A DNA stretch of 64,000 bases from Opitutales bacterium (lineage in GTDB: Bacteria; Verrucomicrobiota; Verrucomicrobiia; Opitutales; Coraliomargaritaceae), in contig JABBCA010000082.1 of NCBI GenBank assembly GCA_018607135.1, positions 1 through 64,000 on the forward strand, written 5' to 3'. Shown here piece after piece: positions 30,156 to 40,197 of the stretch. The position numbers and the translations under genes are program-made. Positions within the stretch are counted from its first letter, which is position 1, and every line of letters starts with the position of its first letter. The notes beneath the pieces are model-generated. The model was not told the origin of the DNA, did no database searches, and saw only the letters and a list, made by a program, of their open reading frames with translations.

Positions 30156-30737
30156 TTAGGTGCCGTTGTAGTTACGCATCATAAAACGTGCCGAAATGAT
30201 ATAGTCTGTATTTTCTTGAGCGATTGCAGTCTTCACTAGGCGCGCCTTCACCAACACACTCTTGCCCTCTGCAATCACGTTGGCTTGTAAATTAGCATCG
30301 TTAGCAATGAGGTTATCGAGGCGGTCATAATACAACATTTCAAGCTCCACTAGATTAGTGAAAAGCACCTGTGAAGTGGAAGTGCCATCTGTCTGAGTCA
30401 CTTTCCGAGTCAGCTCTTCCTTCGCACTGTCATAAGAATACTCGACGGTGACCCCACCAGCCAAAGCTGGCATCACAATGACGAGAGCAGTTGCTGTCGC
30501 AGTCGTCACATCAACCGCACCATGCAAATCACGCCCAAAGCGCTCCAAGCCATAGCGACTGGCAGAACTCATACTCACATAATGCCCCAAACTCACGGAG
30601 CTCTTGGTGAAAAAGTTGAAGGTTGTGATCACCGTCGCCATCACGATGGCGAGAATCGCAACCGTAACCATCACCTCGACCAAGGTGAATCCGCTGTTCC
30701 TGCGAGCCTTAAAAGTTTTATTACTGGATATAATCAT
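30156..30737 (-). CDS. Prepilin-type PilW/GspJ-like minor pseudopilin (cassette 1)
   Basis: 193 residues with a prepilin peptidase site and helix NSGFTLVEVMVTVAILAIVMATV near residue 14. Downstream YGLERFGRDLHGAVDVTTAT and VLFTNLVELEMLYYDRLD resemble PilW/PulJ proteins. Its start overlaps the upstream pseudopilin stop by 17 bp. Predicted to be processed and assembled into a pilus or pseudopilus tip. Confidence 0.85.
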   Translation of the reverse strand: MIISSNKTFKARRNSGFTLVEVMVTVAILAIVMATVITTFNFFTKSSVSLGHYVSMSSASRYGLERFGRDLHGAVDVTTATATALVIVMPALAGGVTVEYSYDSAKEELTRKVTQTDGTSTSQVLFTNLVELEMLYYDRLDNLIANDANLQANVIAEGKSVLVKARLVKTAIAQENTDYIISARFMMRNYNGT

Positions 30738-31137
30738 ACAATCCTCCCTTAGTGTAGTGAGTCACATAGATGCGGGACTTCGTTTTACCGTTGATATCCG
30801 TCCATGTCGCCACCAGTTCAACCTTCTTTGAATTTCCCGCAGCTGCAGTGATCGTGCGCTTCACCTCGTAAGCCGCATAATTGCTATTTTGCGTAAAATT
30901 AGCATCTAAGGTCACGGTCGTCTCAGCCTCATTCAGCGCGTTAAAAATCGCCCATGGCATCGAACGGATCTTCTCGATCTCACTCTGCATAATCTGAGCG
31001 GCACGAGTGTGATGACGTGAATTGTCCACCATACCCATTCCCATTTTTAAGCATGCAAAGCCACTGGTTATGACGATTGCGAAAATGAAGATCGCGATCA
31101 TGACCTCGACAAGCGTAAAACCGCTCTTATTAGGCAT
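30721..31137 (-). CDS. Prepilin-type PilV/GspI-like minor pseudopilin (cassette 1)
   Basis: 139 residues from ATG 31137, which has AGGGG upstream and places the prepilin site KSGFTLVEVMIAIFIFAIV five residues in. The ORF-track start at 31263 overlaps the divergent xth promoter area and is rejected. After the helix come AAQIMQSEIEKIRSMPW and beta strands, as in PilV/GspI. First gene of cassette 1. Confidence 0.85.
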   Translation of the reverse strand: MPNKSGFTLVEVMIAIFIFAIVITSGFACLKMGMGMVDNSRHHTRAAQIMQSEIEKIRSMPWAIFNALNEAETTVTLDANFTQNSNYAAYEVKRTITAAAGNSKKVELVATWTDINGKTKSRIYVTHYTKGGLYDYIQ

Positions 31138-31327
31138 ATTTCCCCTAGTATGCTGCACCATATTTCTATAATAGAGAATTATAACACAAATTAGCAATCT
31201 CTTATTAAGTATATCCAGAGCGGGATCAGTGCCTAAACCATTATTTAACACTAATTTACACATTCAGAAATGCTTACGTGTAAATTCATTCGCAATTCAA
31301 AGGGAAAACCGCACAAATTGGTCCACA

Positions 31328-32113
31328 ATGTCACCTAAAAATCTCATCTCCTGGAACGTAAATGGACTGCGCGCAGTCCTCAAAAAAGGCTTTAATGATT
31401 TCTTGAGTGAAGCGTCCCCGGACGTGATCTGCCTACAAGAAACTAAGATCTCAGACGACCTTACATCTGGCTTTGAATTTGACGGCTACCCCTATGCTTA
31501 CTGGAACTGCGCCGAAAAGAAGGGCTACTCCAGCACGGCAATCCTCAGTAAAATAGAGCCGCTCTCCGTTCAATATGGCTTGGGTATCGACAAACATGAC
31601 CATGAAGGGCGAGTCATCACTGCTGAATTCGAAGACTACTATTTGACAACGGTTTACACGCCCAACTCACAGAACCACGACGAAAATAAGCGCCCGAAAC
31701 GGCTGGACTACCGCACTCAGGAGTGGGACGTCGACTTCTTGGCCTTCGTCAACGCGCTCGAAATGAACAAGCCTGTGATTTTTTGTGGTGATTTAAACGT
31801 CGCTCACACAGAGGTCGACCTCGCAAACCCGAAAACCAACCGCAAAAACGCGGGTTTCACCGACGAGGAACGTGCCGGCTTCGATGCAATGGTAAGTGCA
31901 GGCTTTATTGATAGTTTCCGCCAAATCCACCCAAATGAGACTGAACGCTACAGTTGGTGGTCGTATCGAGCCGCAGCGCGTCAGCGGAATATCGGTTGGC
32001 GCATCGATTACTTTTGCGTTTCAAGCACTCTAGAAGGTGAAATCGCTGATGCGGACATTTTGCCCGAAGTATTGGGTTCAGACCACTGCCCTGTTTCCCT
32101 AAAACTTAAATGA
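31328..32113 (+). CDS. xth: Exodeoxyribonuclease III (AP endonuclease)
   Basis: Cuts DNA at abasic sites and removes 3' blocking groups in base excision repair. 261 residues from ATG 31328. EEP-fold motifs: [28 protein letters not shown] (catalytic Glu), [27 protein letters not shown] (Asp/Asn), [20 protein letters not shown] and [10 protein letters not shown] (Asp-His). Inserted between two pseudopilin cassettes on the opposite strand. Confidence 0.95.
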   Translation: MSPKNLISWNVNGLRAVLKKGFNDFLSEASPDVICLQETKISDDLTSGFEFDGYPYAYWNCAEKKGYSSTAILSKIEPLSVQYGLGIDKHDHEGRVITAEFEDYYLTTVYTPNSQNHDENKRPKRLDYRTQEWDVDFLAFVNALEMNKPVIFCGDLNVAHTEVDLANPKTNRKNAGFTDEERAGFDAMVSAGFIDSFRQIHPNETERYSWWSYRAAARQRNIGWRIDYFCVSSTLEGEIADADILPEVLGSDHCPVSLKLK

Positions 32114-32251
32114 CACCTAAATCGTCTCTGAACAGAGGATCGTGAAAACCCAAATGACGTTTTCCTTGATCTATAAAGAAAAGAATTCAGGCAGAATGAG
32201 GGCAACAGTCTGCAGCTGAACTGACCACCACCTGACTTCTAAATGTTTTGA

Positions 32252-34486
32252 TCAATGCCCCCGACTGCTGCTACCGGCATCGAAGCCGACAATCTCACTA
32301 AGAGCAGTGTTATACTCGGTTTGCGTTAAATATCTAAAGTCGGTGCGCTTGTAATCGCGGACGATCGGTGTCGCTGGAGGGTATATGCCATTTCGAAATA
32401 GGTCGCTGTAGCCCCAATTCCGCTTGGGAGGTGAATACCATGCAGAATGACCATTGGTCATGGCACTGGTGCCTGCTTCACTTTCATAAAGGGCGACCAA
32501 TGAGCCGCGATAGCGAAACTCAACACCGCCCCAATCTTCAAGGAAACGAGGCAAGTTATGCGCACCACCACTTTGATTCGTGCCACCGGGATCAGTCGGC
32601 ACTAAACCGGTGACTAAAGCAGCACTTACTTCAGTGAATTCCGCATCTCTTGAGCTGGGTGAACGCTTTGATTTAGCATCATCAAAAGCATCCGATAAGA
32701 TGGTTATAGAATCTGCATAAAAAGCCACACTGGCCTCGTCGCTGCTATAAGTTTCACCATCATCGGTCGATGATGCACTACCAGTATTCGGATCCCCGTC
32801 GGCGTTAATGTCACCTTTTAAATAGAGTTGTCCGTTCGTCGCTAGCGTGAAGCCCTCATCATAACCCGCCCCCTTAGCAAAGTCTGGATTGGGCACCTCA
32901 CTGCCGTTGACGACTCGAAGCACTACATTGGAGTAAGCTGGCATGACTTTATCCGCACGACTGGTGCCAGATGAATGAAAGGGCATTTCAACATAAACTA
33001 GACCGTTCCAATCAATCGCGTTACCCGGGTTTAAATGGTATTGTCCGTTCCATGGATCATTATTTCCTCCATTGGCCTCTCCGTTATTAATAATATCAGC
33101 GAGCACACTTAGATCGAGCTCAATAACGTCCATTGTCTGATCTTGGCGCCGATCATAAAAACCAGATACAGGCACTCCTGTCTCGTCTTCAGCATATTTC
33201 GCAGAAGTGACTAGCGGTTTCCCTTTAGTCGCCTCCACTTTGTCCAAGGATAAACTACTTTTCTTGAGTGTGCCATTATTATTGGTTTTGGGGGCACTCA
33301 TTGGGTCCAGTTGGCTTTCACGGTTATAATTATAAGCACTCAATTCATAATCATATCCACCCTGCGCATCAGGGTCATAAACTCGCGCCACTTCAATGAT
33401 CAGTCCAGCTTGATAGGACATCTGTTCTTCACGAATGGTATCTCCCTTGTAGTTTGGATGACTTGGAGACACCTGTGGCTCGATCATCGCATAGGCATGA
33501 TTTTCTTTCTCATTGACTACGGTCGACGGATCATCTGGCACGTAGTCTTCCATACCTATCGTGTTCAGTTTAGGCACTTCGTGGTCCTTGGATCCCACAT
33601 TCCCGTCCCAGCGCTCCGTAGCAGTCTCACGCCAGTCATCTCCAATCCGACTGTCGACGTAACTAGCATCGTCAGTCGGGCTACCTCCGTCGTAAAAATC
33701 GATCCAATCCCCGTCGCTATTCTTAACGAGAACTTCGCCAAATTGAGTGTGTGTGCCTGTCGATTTAAAGCCATGAAAGATATCTCCGTTCGACATTAAG
33801 GTTGAGTAAAAACGCAATCGATCGACCGCTTGAACATAGATATCTCCATTGGCATGAACTGGCCCTAGCATATCCATCTTTGGCCCAGGGTGAAACTCCA
33901 GGTCCATATTATAAAAAATGGCGTGTGTGAACAGTGGCGCATCCCTAACCGACAAAACTTGAGAACAGTAGACCGTTTTCAGCCCGAATGCCTTATGGTC
34001 AACCACCGCCTTACCGTAGACATTGACATTCCGCATGAAGACATTTTTACCACGCTGCGGGTCCGACTGATTAGATGGCACATCAGGATCGATGTATACC
34101 CATTCGCCATCAGGGACATTGCCCCCGACCAGTTCAAAATCAGCATATCTAATCGAAGTATCTTTGTAAAAGTCGACAACTGTCGAAGGGATCTTCAATG
34201 GATTTGAAATTAACTCATTCGCGGTAAATGAAGTTTGCCTCACCCAGCGAGTTCGGAGTTCAGCAAATCCATATTCAATGATGGATTCAGCGGCATTGCT
34301 CGCTTCCTGATGTAAGAAATGACTTTTATTCAAGCGCATCTCAGTCGCACCGTAGCGCAACAGCGATGCTGCAATAACACCAAGAACTGCCGCAAATAAG
34401 ATAGCGATAGCGAAGGCTGAGCCTCTCTCTGGATCCATTCCTTGACGACTGAGCCGTCGGCTTATAGTTGTTTTTTGCTTATCCAC
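32252..34486 (-). CDS. Large PilX-like pilus assembly protein (cassette 2)
   Basis: About 745 residues. The helix ERGSAFAIAILFAAVLGVIAASLL after a basic leader is PilX-N like and parallels the 28596-30125 protein; it is followed by HQEASNAAESIIEYGFAEL. The large remainder has repeated DP- and G-rich loops and Asp-rich Ca-binding-like stretches (DINADGDPNTGSASSTDDG). The long ORF-track N-terminus overlaps the upstream gene; GTG 34486 (8-bp overlap with the upstream stop) or ATG 34438 are the likely starts. Predicted exported pilus-associated protein. Confidence 0.7.
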   Translation of the reverse strand: MDKQKTTISRRLSRQGMDPERGSAFAIAILFAAVLGVIAASLLRYGATEMRLNKSHFLHQEASNAAESIIEYGFAELRTRWVRQTSFTANELISNPLKIPSTVVDFYKDTSIRYADFELVGGNVPDGEWVYIDPDVPSNQSDPQRGKNVFMRNVNVYGKAVVDHKAFGLKTVYCSQVLSVRDAPLFTHAIFYNMDLEFHPGPKMDMLGPVHANGDIYVQAVDRLRFYSTLMSNGDIFHGFKSTGTHTQFGEVLVKNSDGDWIDFYDGGSPTDDASYVDSRIGDDWRETATERWDGNVGSKDHEVPKLNTIGMEDYVPDDPSTVVNEKENHAYAMIEPQVSPSHPNYKGDTIREEQMSYQAGLIIEVARVYDPDAQGGYDYELSAYNYNRESQLDPMSAPKTNNNGTLKKSSLSLDKVEATKGKPLVTSAKYAEDETGVPVSGFYDRRQDQTMDVIELDLSVLADIINNGEANGGNNDPWNGQYHLNPGNAIDWNGLVYVEMPFHSSGTSRADKVMPAYSNVVLRVVNGSEVPNPDFAKGAGYDEGFTLATNGQLYLKGDINADGDPNTGSASSTDDGETYSSDEASVAFYADSITILSDAFDDAKSKRSPSSRDAEFTEVSAALVTGLVPTDPGGTNQSGGAHNLPRFLEDWGGVEFRYRGSLVALYESEAGTSAMTNGHSAWYSPPKRNWGYSDLFRNGIYPPATPIVRDYKRTDFRYLTQTEYNTALSEIVGFDAGSSSRGH

Positions 34487-35147
34487 GAGGCGAGATCGAG
34501 TAGTTATAGGTTTCAGTAACACGTTTCGCATTGTTACCATGAAAAATCTGGCCATTGAGCATGATGGTTTTGCCCAAGAAATTGTAGAACAAATGCCCTT
34601 CTGAAAGTCCCTTTGAAAGTTCCACAACCATATCTTGATTCGGCAGTAAATCTTGATCGGGGATTAGCTGCTCAACTGGTAAATCACTTGCAGGATTGAA
34701 AGTTACAGTAAATCGCAACAAAGGCCCAAGTGCATCTGCGTCGGCAGAATCTGCGAGTCGATAATAACCCACTATCTGCTCTGTTAATTGCCCAGTTGAA
34801 TCTGCATTGTAGGTAAGTATCAATAAATCGCCCGACGAGCCATCGAGCCTACGATCTGCAGGTGTATCTCGATCTGAATTCGCAATCGAATTGTATATAA
34901 AAAAGTCGTTCGCTTGCTTGCCTGCACGTGTTAGCTCAGAAGTCAGTTGTCGGATATCGCGATTAATCCGATTCCTCTGTTCGTTAACAAAGCCAATCTT
35001 ATAGAACTGTATGTAAAACGAAAGCACACTCGTGACCAGTATCAGACTGATGGTCATAGTGATGATGATTTCGACGAGTGTCATGCCAGACTTGCTGGAC
35101 TTCGCATGCGAACGACTTAGAGATCTCATGGTAATAATAGCGCTCAT
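34479..35147 (-). CDS. Prepilin-type PilW/GspJ-like minor pseudopilin (cassette 2)
   Basis: 222 residues with prepilin site and helix KSGMTLVEIIITMTISLILVTSV near residue 20; the residue after the cleaved Gly is Met rather than Phe. NEQRNRINRDIRQLTSELTRAGKQ follows, as in PilW-like proteins that have a long post-helix coil. Gene sits 5 bp after the PilV-like gene and overlaps the PilX-like start. An ATG six codons in (35129) is an alternative start. Confidence 0.82.
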   Translation of the reverse strand: MSAIITMRSLSRSHAKSSKSGMTLVEIIITMTISLILVTSVLSFYIQFYKIGFVNEQRNRINRDIRQLTSELTRAGKQANDFFIYNSIANSDRDTPADRRLDGSSGDLLILTYNADSTGQLTEQIVGYYRLADSADADALGPLLRFTVTFNPASDLPVEQLIPDQDLLPNQDMVVELSKGLSEGHLFYNFLGKTIMLNGQIFHGNNAKRVTETYNYSISPRG

Positions 35148-35152
35148 ATAAA

Positions 35153-35698
35153 TTAATATTCAGTCACGTCTGTTTTTAATAACTTAATCGAATCAACGTT
35201 TGTTTTGGTAAAGCCCGACATCACTAATTCCCATTCAAAATTTAAGGTGATCTCGATGGCCTTCAATCCTTCCGGAGCACTCCTCAAATCCCGAGCAGTT
35301 GGCGTGATCCACATGTTCATCACTCGTTGATTCAATGAACCGTCAGCACGTTCTTCGACGTCGATGACGATTTTTTTCAAACTCCGCTCATTGAATCGTA
35401 GAGGGTCATCGATTTCGGCCGTTTGCCCTGCACCTAGGCTGAGGCTCTTGGTGGGTATGGTATTAAGCGTTGGATTTTCAAGCGCAGATGTGATCGCAAA
35501 ATAAGAAATGCTTTTTATTTGCTCTGCGTATCCCTGCGCTGCGGTAAAGGCCGTATTTCTATAAATATTCGAATACGCAATTCGACTTGCTTGCAAGGAT
35601 GCCGACGCGACGCCAACGGCCACGATCGAAAAGATCGCTAACCCTATCATTACTTCTATTAATGAAAAAGCCGACTTGCGATGTGTTGAAATAATCAT
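35153..35698 (-). CDS. Prepilin-type PilV/GspI-like minor pseudopilin (cassette 2)
   Basis: 181 residues. Prepilin-like site and helix KSAFSLIEVMIGLAIFSIVAVGV; the residue before the cleavage point is Ala rather than Gly, which still occurs among prepilins. NTAFTAAQGYAEQIKSISY after the helix resembles the counterpart in cassette 1 (AAQIMQSEIEKIRSMPW). First gene of cassette 2; an AT-rich upstream region likely holds the promoter. Confidence 0.82.
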   Translation of the reverse strand: MIISTHRKSAFSLIEVMIGLAIFSIVAVGVASASLQASRIAYSNIYRNTAFTAAQGYAEQIKSISYFAITSALENPTLNTIPTKSLSLGAGQTAEIDDPLRFNERSLKKIVIDVEERADGSLNQRVMNMWITPTARDLRSAPEGLKAIEITLNFEWELVMSGFTKTNVDSIKLLKTDVTEY

Positions 35699-36403
35699 AA
35701 ATCACTAACGTATACTTTTTTTATAAATTTAACATAGCCAATAAAACGTATTTGCATCAAAAAAGATACCGTATACGTCTTAAGGTTAATGCTTTAAACG
35801 ATGAGGAGTATACTTCAAAGACCAAAGACTATCGCTAATAAAATTAACCAATTAGACTTACTTCTAACACTATATGCTTAGGCTAATAGTCAAGTTTGCT
35901 AATATAATAATTTAAGGGAGAAGGGAAAATTGAGAGACTATCGACAGGCTCCCCCAGGTCGGTCGACCTAGAGCGAGTGCGTTCTAAGTAGGTTAATAGC
36001 ATCACACTATCCCAGACTTCTTATTGCCATTTCAGCTGCGATCGAGTGCACTTTTTTCATGTCAATTAAGAAGAATGACCTAAATAGCGCTAACTTAGGG
36101 AAAGAACGCAGTGATCGCGTAGGGCCTTTGCTTGCAAAGTGCCGTCGTAATCAAGTCCATGCGTGGCTAGACTCGTCGCGACGGCTTACACGCAAGAGCC
36201 CTGCGTTCAGCTGCGAGCAGAATGAATACCATTCTTCGATATATGCGCTTAAGCTAGCACGATCCAAGAACGACCCCCAACAGAGTGGCGCGTTTTACCC
36301 ACTAGGTATGACCACTCGAATTCATCGTGCCCTGACGACGACTCAAGCACGAAGCCCGCGCTAATGACATCAATCAAAATCACACCCAGTGAAAGTCTTG
36401 CAA
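35699..36403. other. Intergenic region without a supported gene
   Basis: 705 bp between divergent genes. The first ~230 bp are AT-rich and probably hold the promoter of pseudopilin cassette 2. The rest includes a palindrome GGTCGGTCGACC near 35957 and a 101-codon ORF (36059-36364) with no coding character: no signal, no domain, Arg/Ser/Thr-rich. I see no RNA gene. Confidence 0.5.
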
Positions 36404-37378
36404 ATGATGTTTACTAAAAACAATCAAAATGCTGTTTCTGCAATCGGCGAACAGGCACTTATCCAGCGCATAAATTCATGGCTACAATCTGTTACTCTAC
36501 CGCCCCCCCAAGGAATCGGTGATGATTGTGCCGTCATTCATCACAAGACAGCAGGTTCTCAGATCATCACCACCGACAGTTTAACCTACGGCCAGCATTT
36601 CGACGCCTCGGTTTGCGCCCAAGATGCTGGATCTAAGCTCATCAAACGTAATCTCAGCGATATCGCGGCAATGGGAGGCGCGCCCGACCATGCAGTGCTC
36701 GCCCTACTCTGCGGACCAGACCTCGCCATCGATTGGCTTGAAGCCTTCTTCTGCGGCATTCGTGCCTGCTGTGAGACCTATGCTGTCAAAATAGTTGGTG
36801 GCGATGTCAGCGGATTGGCCCCTGGTCATTTTTCCGCAGTGCTCACACTGATAGGTTCAGTGGAAACCACTAAGCTGCGCACAGGTGCCGCCATAGGCGA
36901 CTGGATTTACGTAACTGGCAGTCTAGGTGGCAGCATTCTAGAAAAACATATTCACTTCACGCCACGCCTCAAAGAAGGCCAGTGGCTTGCAAAACAACCG
37001 GATTGTAGCGCACTCATGGATCTCACCGATGGACTGGCCAAAGACCTAGAAGCGCTGCTGCCACACCAGAGCTGCGCGCGCATCGATATACAACAAATAC
37101 CAATCGCCGAGGATGCGCTGAAACGAGCTAATTCCTCAGGTCGCATGCCTATGGAGCACGCTTTTTGCGATGGTGAGGACTACGAACTGCTTTTCACTAT
37201 CAACGCATCGAGCAGCCCTGCCGACTTTGCACGACGCTGGCAACACAGCTTCCCTCACCTTCGCTTGAGCCTAATTGGTCAGTTGGCTGAGGCTTCAGAC
37301 AAGGGTGCCACCTACATAGATCAAGCTAGTAATGAAGCCTTGCCATGGGTCCATGGTTTTGAGCATTTGAAAGAATAA
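36404..37378 (+). CDS. thiL: Thiamine-monophosphate kinase ThiL
   Basis: Phosphorylates thiamine monophosphate to the active cofactor thiamine pyrophosphate. About 325 residues, PurM/AIRS-kinase fold. Seen: [33 protein letters not shown], the metal-binding [36 protein letters not shown] and [11 protein letters not shown]. Starts at ATG 36404 or 36407; the GTG at 36389 is less likely. Its stop overlaps the tsaE start (TAATG). Confidence 0.93.
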   Translation: MMFTKNNQNAVSAIGEQALIQRINSWLQSVTLPPPQGIGDDCAVIHHKTAGSQIITTDSLTYGQHFDASVCAQDAGSKLIKRNLSDIAAMGGAPDHAVLALLCGPDLAIDWLEAFFCGIRACCETYAVKIVGGDVSGLAPGHFSAVLTLIGSVETTKLRTGAAIGDWIYVTGSLGGSILEKHIHFTPRLKEGQWLAKQPDCSALMDLTDGLAKDLEALLPHQSCARIDIQQIPIAEDALKRANSSGRMPMEHAFCDGEDYELLFTINASSSPADFARRWQHSFPHLRLSLIGQLAEASDKGATYIDQASNEALPWVHGFEHLKE

Positions 37379-37815
37379 TGCAGTCACTTTTAGAACAATT
37401 ATTCGCCGGCATCACCACAAAATCTGCCGAAGAAACCGAACGAATCGCCCGCGCTTTTGCGATGCTGGTGCCAGTCGACACGACCCTAGCGTTTCACGGC
37501 GACCTCGGAGCCGGCAAAACGACTTTCATACGCGGACTGGCGCGCGCTTGGGACATCGTAGAGCCAGTCACGAGTCCAACTTTCAATCTTTACACCCTAT
37601 ACGAAGGCAGTCGCCAACTCGTGCACTTAGATGCCTATCGTTTAGACTCTGGAGCCGATTTAGACAGCCTCATGATTGACGACTTCATTCGCTCACCGTG
37701 GTGCATGGCAATCGAGTGGCCCGAGCGTATTGCCGACAGTTTGCCCGAAGAAACATGGCACTTATATTTAGGAATCAACGACCAACAAACCCACACGATC
37801 CGACTTAGACTCTAG
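37378..37815 (+). CDS. tsaE: tRNA threonylcarbamoyladenosine biosynthesis ATPase TsaE
   Basis: Small ATPase that works with TsaB/TsaD to make t6A at position 37 of ANN-decoding tRNAs. 145 residues with Walker [16 protein letters not shown], switch-like [12 protein letters not shown] and [11 protein letters not shown], and [12 protein letters not shown]. Overlaps thiL by one base, so probably translationally coupled. tsaB and tsaD are not in the window. Confidence 0.95.
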   Translation: MQSLLEQLFAGITTKSAEETERIARAFAMLVPVDTTLAFHGDLGAGKTTFIRGLARAWDIVEPVTSPTFNLYTLYEGSRQLVHLDAYRLDSGADLDSLMIDDFIRSPWCMAIEWPERIADSLPEETWHLYLGINDQQTHTIRLRL

Positions 37816-37989
37816 CCTTAGCCCAGTCTGAACTGAGGTTAATTTCGGGGACTGAATTCCCCTGTTGCGTGCAGCTTTAGCAAACGAACTGAGGCGCAGT
37901 GCTTACAAAATGAACGTTTCTGAAGCGGCACGCTACGCGACTCTGAACTGCCTTTCAGAATCACAAAACAGAATGCACGTGTATGTAAA

Positions 37990-40197
37990 TCACGATTGAG
38001 ACTTTCGCAGCGCCTTTCGGGCTCGCTCAAAGACTTCCTTCGCTTTAGTGCGTTTAACCGGTGGCCCAAAGCGCATCGCCATGAGTTCATCTACAATTTC
38101 GCCATCAACCTGCTTTGTCCTCATTTTTCGCAGGTAGCGTCTGGCTTGCAATCGAATCGGATCGAGTGCCTTCGGTCGCCGTAGAATACGATACAAGCAG
38201 CCTAGTAAAGTATATCGAGAACGCCAGAAGCCCCATACCATCAAAGCACTACAGAACAGAACAACAAATCGAACGATTCCTTCGCTGCTGAATGGCTGCT
38301 GCCACCACTTCTGCAAAGATGCACCAATCGACTTCACCTTTTCGCTAAATCGTTCCGAAAAACGATCCCACCAAGTTTTCGCAGATATCGCCATATCGAT
38401 CTGATCGCTTTGGTCGAAATTCACAACTCGTCGATACCATTGAATCCGTAAACTGTCGATCCAAGCATTCACTCCCGATTCGAAGCTCGGCACATTTGAG
38501 GTGATAATATCTGGATCACTTGAACCATTCCCGGGCGTGGGGTCGACGCGTAACCACTCTCTAGATTTCGCATCGTAAATTTCGACCCATGCATGTGCAT
38601 CATCATTACGAACCACAAAATATTCCTCCACTACGTTCCAGGATCCGCCCGCAAAGCCCACAACCATTCGCGCAGGATAACCGGCCTCACGAGCTAAGAG
38701 TATATAGGCAGCTGCAAAATACTCACAATGGCCTGACTTGGCATTTTGCATCCAGCGGACAATGGCGTCTTCCGCATTACCTGAAAGGTTTGGCGAAACT
38801 GAATAACTATAGTTCTTCCACAAATAATCAGTCACTAACTTACTATATGCCCCGACATCATCTACAGCCTGGCCACCAACAATTTGCTCATTTAAATCGG
38901 CAAGATAAGCACGTTCCTCAGAAACTAAATTGAGCTCCAAGTTGGTCATTGGATATTTCACGTCCTCGGACTCAAATTGCATCGGCACTGCGGAAAATGC
39001 ATCGACTTCGATCTGCATCGCTGGGAAGCGATGCGTCCAATCCAAATCTTCGATCTGGTATGAAAAGACGCGTTGTTGAACCGATCGTAAACCAACATGA
39101 TGCTGCCCAGGCATGAGCACAAGGTCTTGCAACCCTTCAAAGCGCATCGAATAAAACATGCCAGGAAGTGGTAAAAACTGGCTCGTATTACCTTCCAAAT
39201 AGAGCGTCCACTTATAAGAAGACTTCCGTTCTCGAGGTGTCGAGTCGCTAAGCAGCTCTCGCCCCATCAATTCTCTAATTTTCAAATAGGAGCGATACGG
39301 ACGATCTCGCAGGTCATTTGACAGTCTAAAATAACCTTGGTCGTATTTATCTAAAGCTAGGATACGCCAATAAGGCGTGCCATCAATCGCCTCATACGAA
39401 GGCACATCAATCCTCAGTGCCACAGAGTTATCGCTTTGTATATCCGTGACAGCGCCTAACTTCACATTCTCACTAAACCCTGCGCGTGTCTGAGTTTTAA
39501 TCTGCAAATAGGGAATCGCCTGATCTAAATCAATACGCGGTGTTAAAATAAATAGTAGTGTCGAAATGAATACAACAAAACCAAACATTACCGCACCTAA
39601 AAAGAGCACACGGTAATCAACGACACGTAGCACCTTTCCAAGCAATCGAGCATATTGAAAACGTTCCCAATCGACTGATCGCACACGGCTCTCTGACCCA
39701 CGATCAAGCAGACAGATCATAAAGAGCATACCCATTGCCACTGGTGTAAAAATTAAAATTTGCAGTGCAAAGAGTAACGAGACGGTCAGCACACCCGAGA
39801 TCACTAAGCAAAAAAGGCAGAGCACTGTAATCTGCAGATCATCCCTTCGCTTACGAGGGGCCAATGTCTTAAACAGCAATAGCAAGATCACCATCCGCAA
39901 AAGTGGCGGCATAAACTCGGGGAGATGCAGCGCAAAATCAACGATTACTATCAGCAGCACCACAAAACCGATGGGCCGCCACAATTTGCTAGGAATGCGA
40001 GAAACTATACGAGGGCTGACAATCGAAAGCAGCACTACGCCAGCGGCAACAAGCACAACTGAGCTGCTTTGCATCTCTAGCGAAGACAACGCCCATAGAG
40101 CAAGCAAGCTTAAGCAACTGCCGACTAGCCACTTCAACTGCTGTAGCTCTTCAGCCCTCAGCTTCACCCGTTTTTTGCTCATCGACATAGATTGCAA
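37990..40197 (-). CDS. Transglutaminase-like membrane protein (TgpA/DUF3488 type)
   Basis: 735 residues. The N-terminal ~230 residues hold several hydrophobic helices (ISPRIVSRIPSKLWRPIGFVVLLIVIV, LQITVLCLFCLVISGVLTVSLLFALQI). The periplasmic part carries the transglutaminase triad: Cys in SGHCEYFAAAYILLAREAGYPARM, His in NDDAHAWVEIYD and Asp in WLRVDPTPGN. A last helix near residue 620 precedes a basic cytoplasmic tail. TgpA-like proteins occur with MoxR and DUF58 partners, as here, but their substrates are not firmly known. Its 5' end overlaps the DUF58 gene by 47 bp; ATGs at 40188 or 40182 are possible starts. Confidence 0.9.
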   Translation of the reverse strand: MQSMSMSKKRVKLRAEELQQLKWLVGSCLSLLALWALSSLEMQSSSVVLVAAGVVLLSIVSPRIVSRIPSKLWRPIGFVVLLIVIVDFALHLPEFMPPLLRMVILLLLFKTLAPRKRRDDLQITVLCLFCLVISGVLTVSLLFALQILIFTPVAMGMLFMICLLDRGSESRVRSVDWERFQYARLLGKVLRVVDYRVLFLGAVMFGFVVFISTLLFILTPRIDLDQAIPYLQIKTQTRAGFSENVKLGAVTDIQSDNSVALRIDVPSYEAIDGTPYWRILALDKYDQGYFRLSNDLRDRPYRSYLKIRELMGRELLSDSTPRERKSSYKWTLYLEGNTSQFLPLPGMFYSMRFEGLQDLVLMPGQHHVGLRSVQQRVFSYQIEDLDWTHRFPAMQIEVDAFSAVPMQFESEDVKYPMTNLELNLVSEERAYLADLNEQIVGGQAVDDVGAYSKLVTDYLWKNYSYSVSPNLSGNAEDAIVRWMQNAKSGHCEYFAAAYILLAREAGYPARMVVGFAGGSWNVVEEYFVVRNDDAHAWVEIYDAKSREWLRVDPTPGNGSSDPDIITSNVPSFESGVNAWIDSLRIQWYRRVVNFDQSDQIDMAISAKTWWDRFSERFSEKVKSIGASLQKWWQQPFSSEGIVRFVVLFCSALMVWGFWRSRYTLLGCLYRILRRPKALDPIRLQARRYLRKMRTKQVDGEIVDELMAMRFGPPVKRTKAKEVFERARKALRKSQS

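Noticed and set aside
35950-36060. Possible tRNA or small RNA around the GGTCGGTCGACC palindrome
   Set aside because: No T-loop GTTCRA motif or acceptor pairing could be found; it is only a short palindrome.
36059-36364. 101-codon ORF upstream of thiL
   Set aside because: Arg/Ser/Thr-rich, no recognisable motif, no ribosome site, sits in an otherwise gene-free region. No support for coding.
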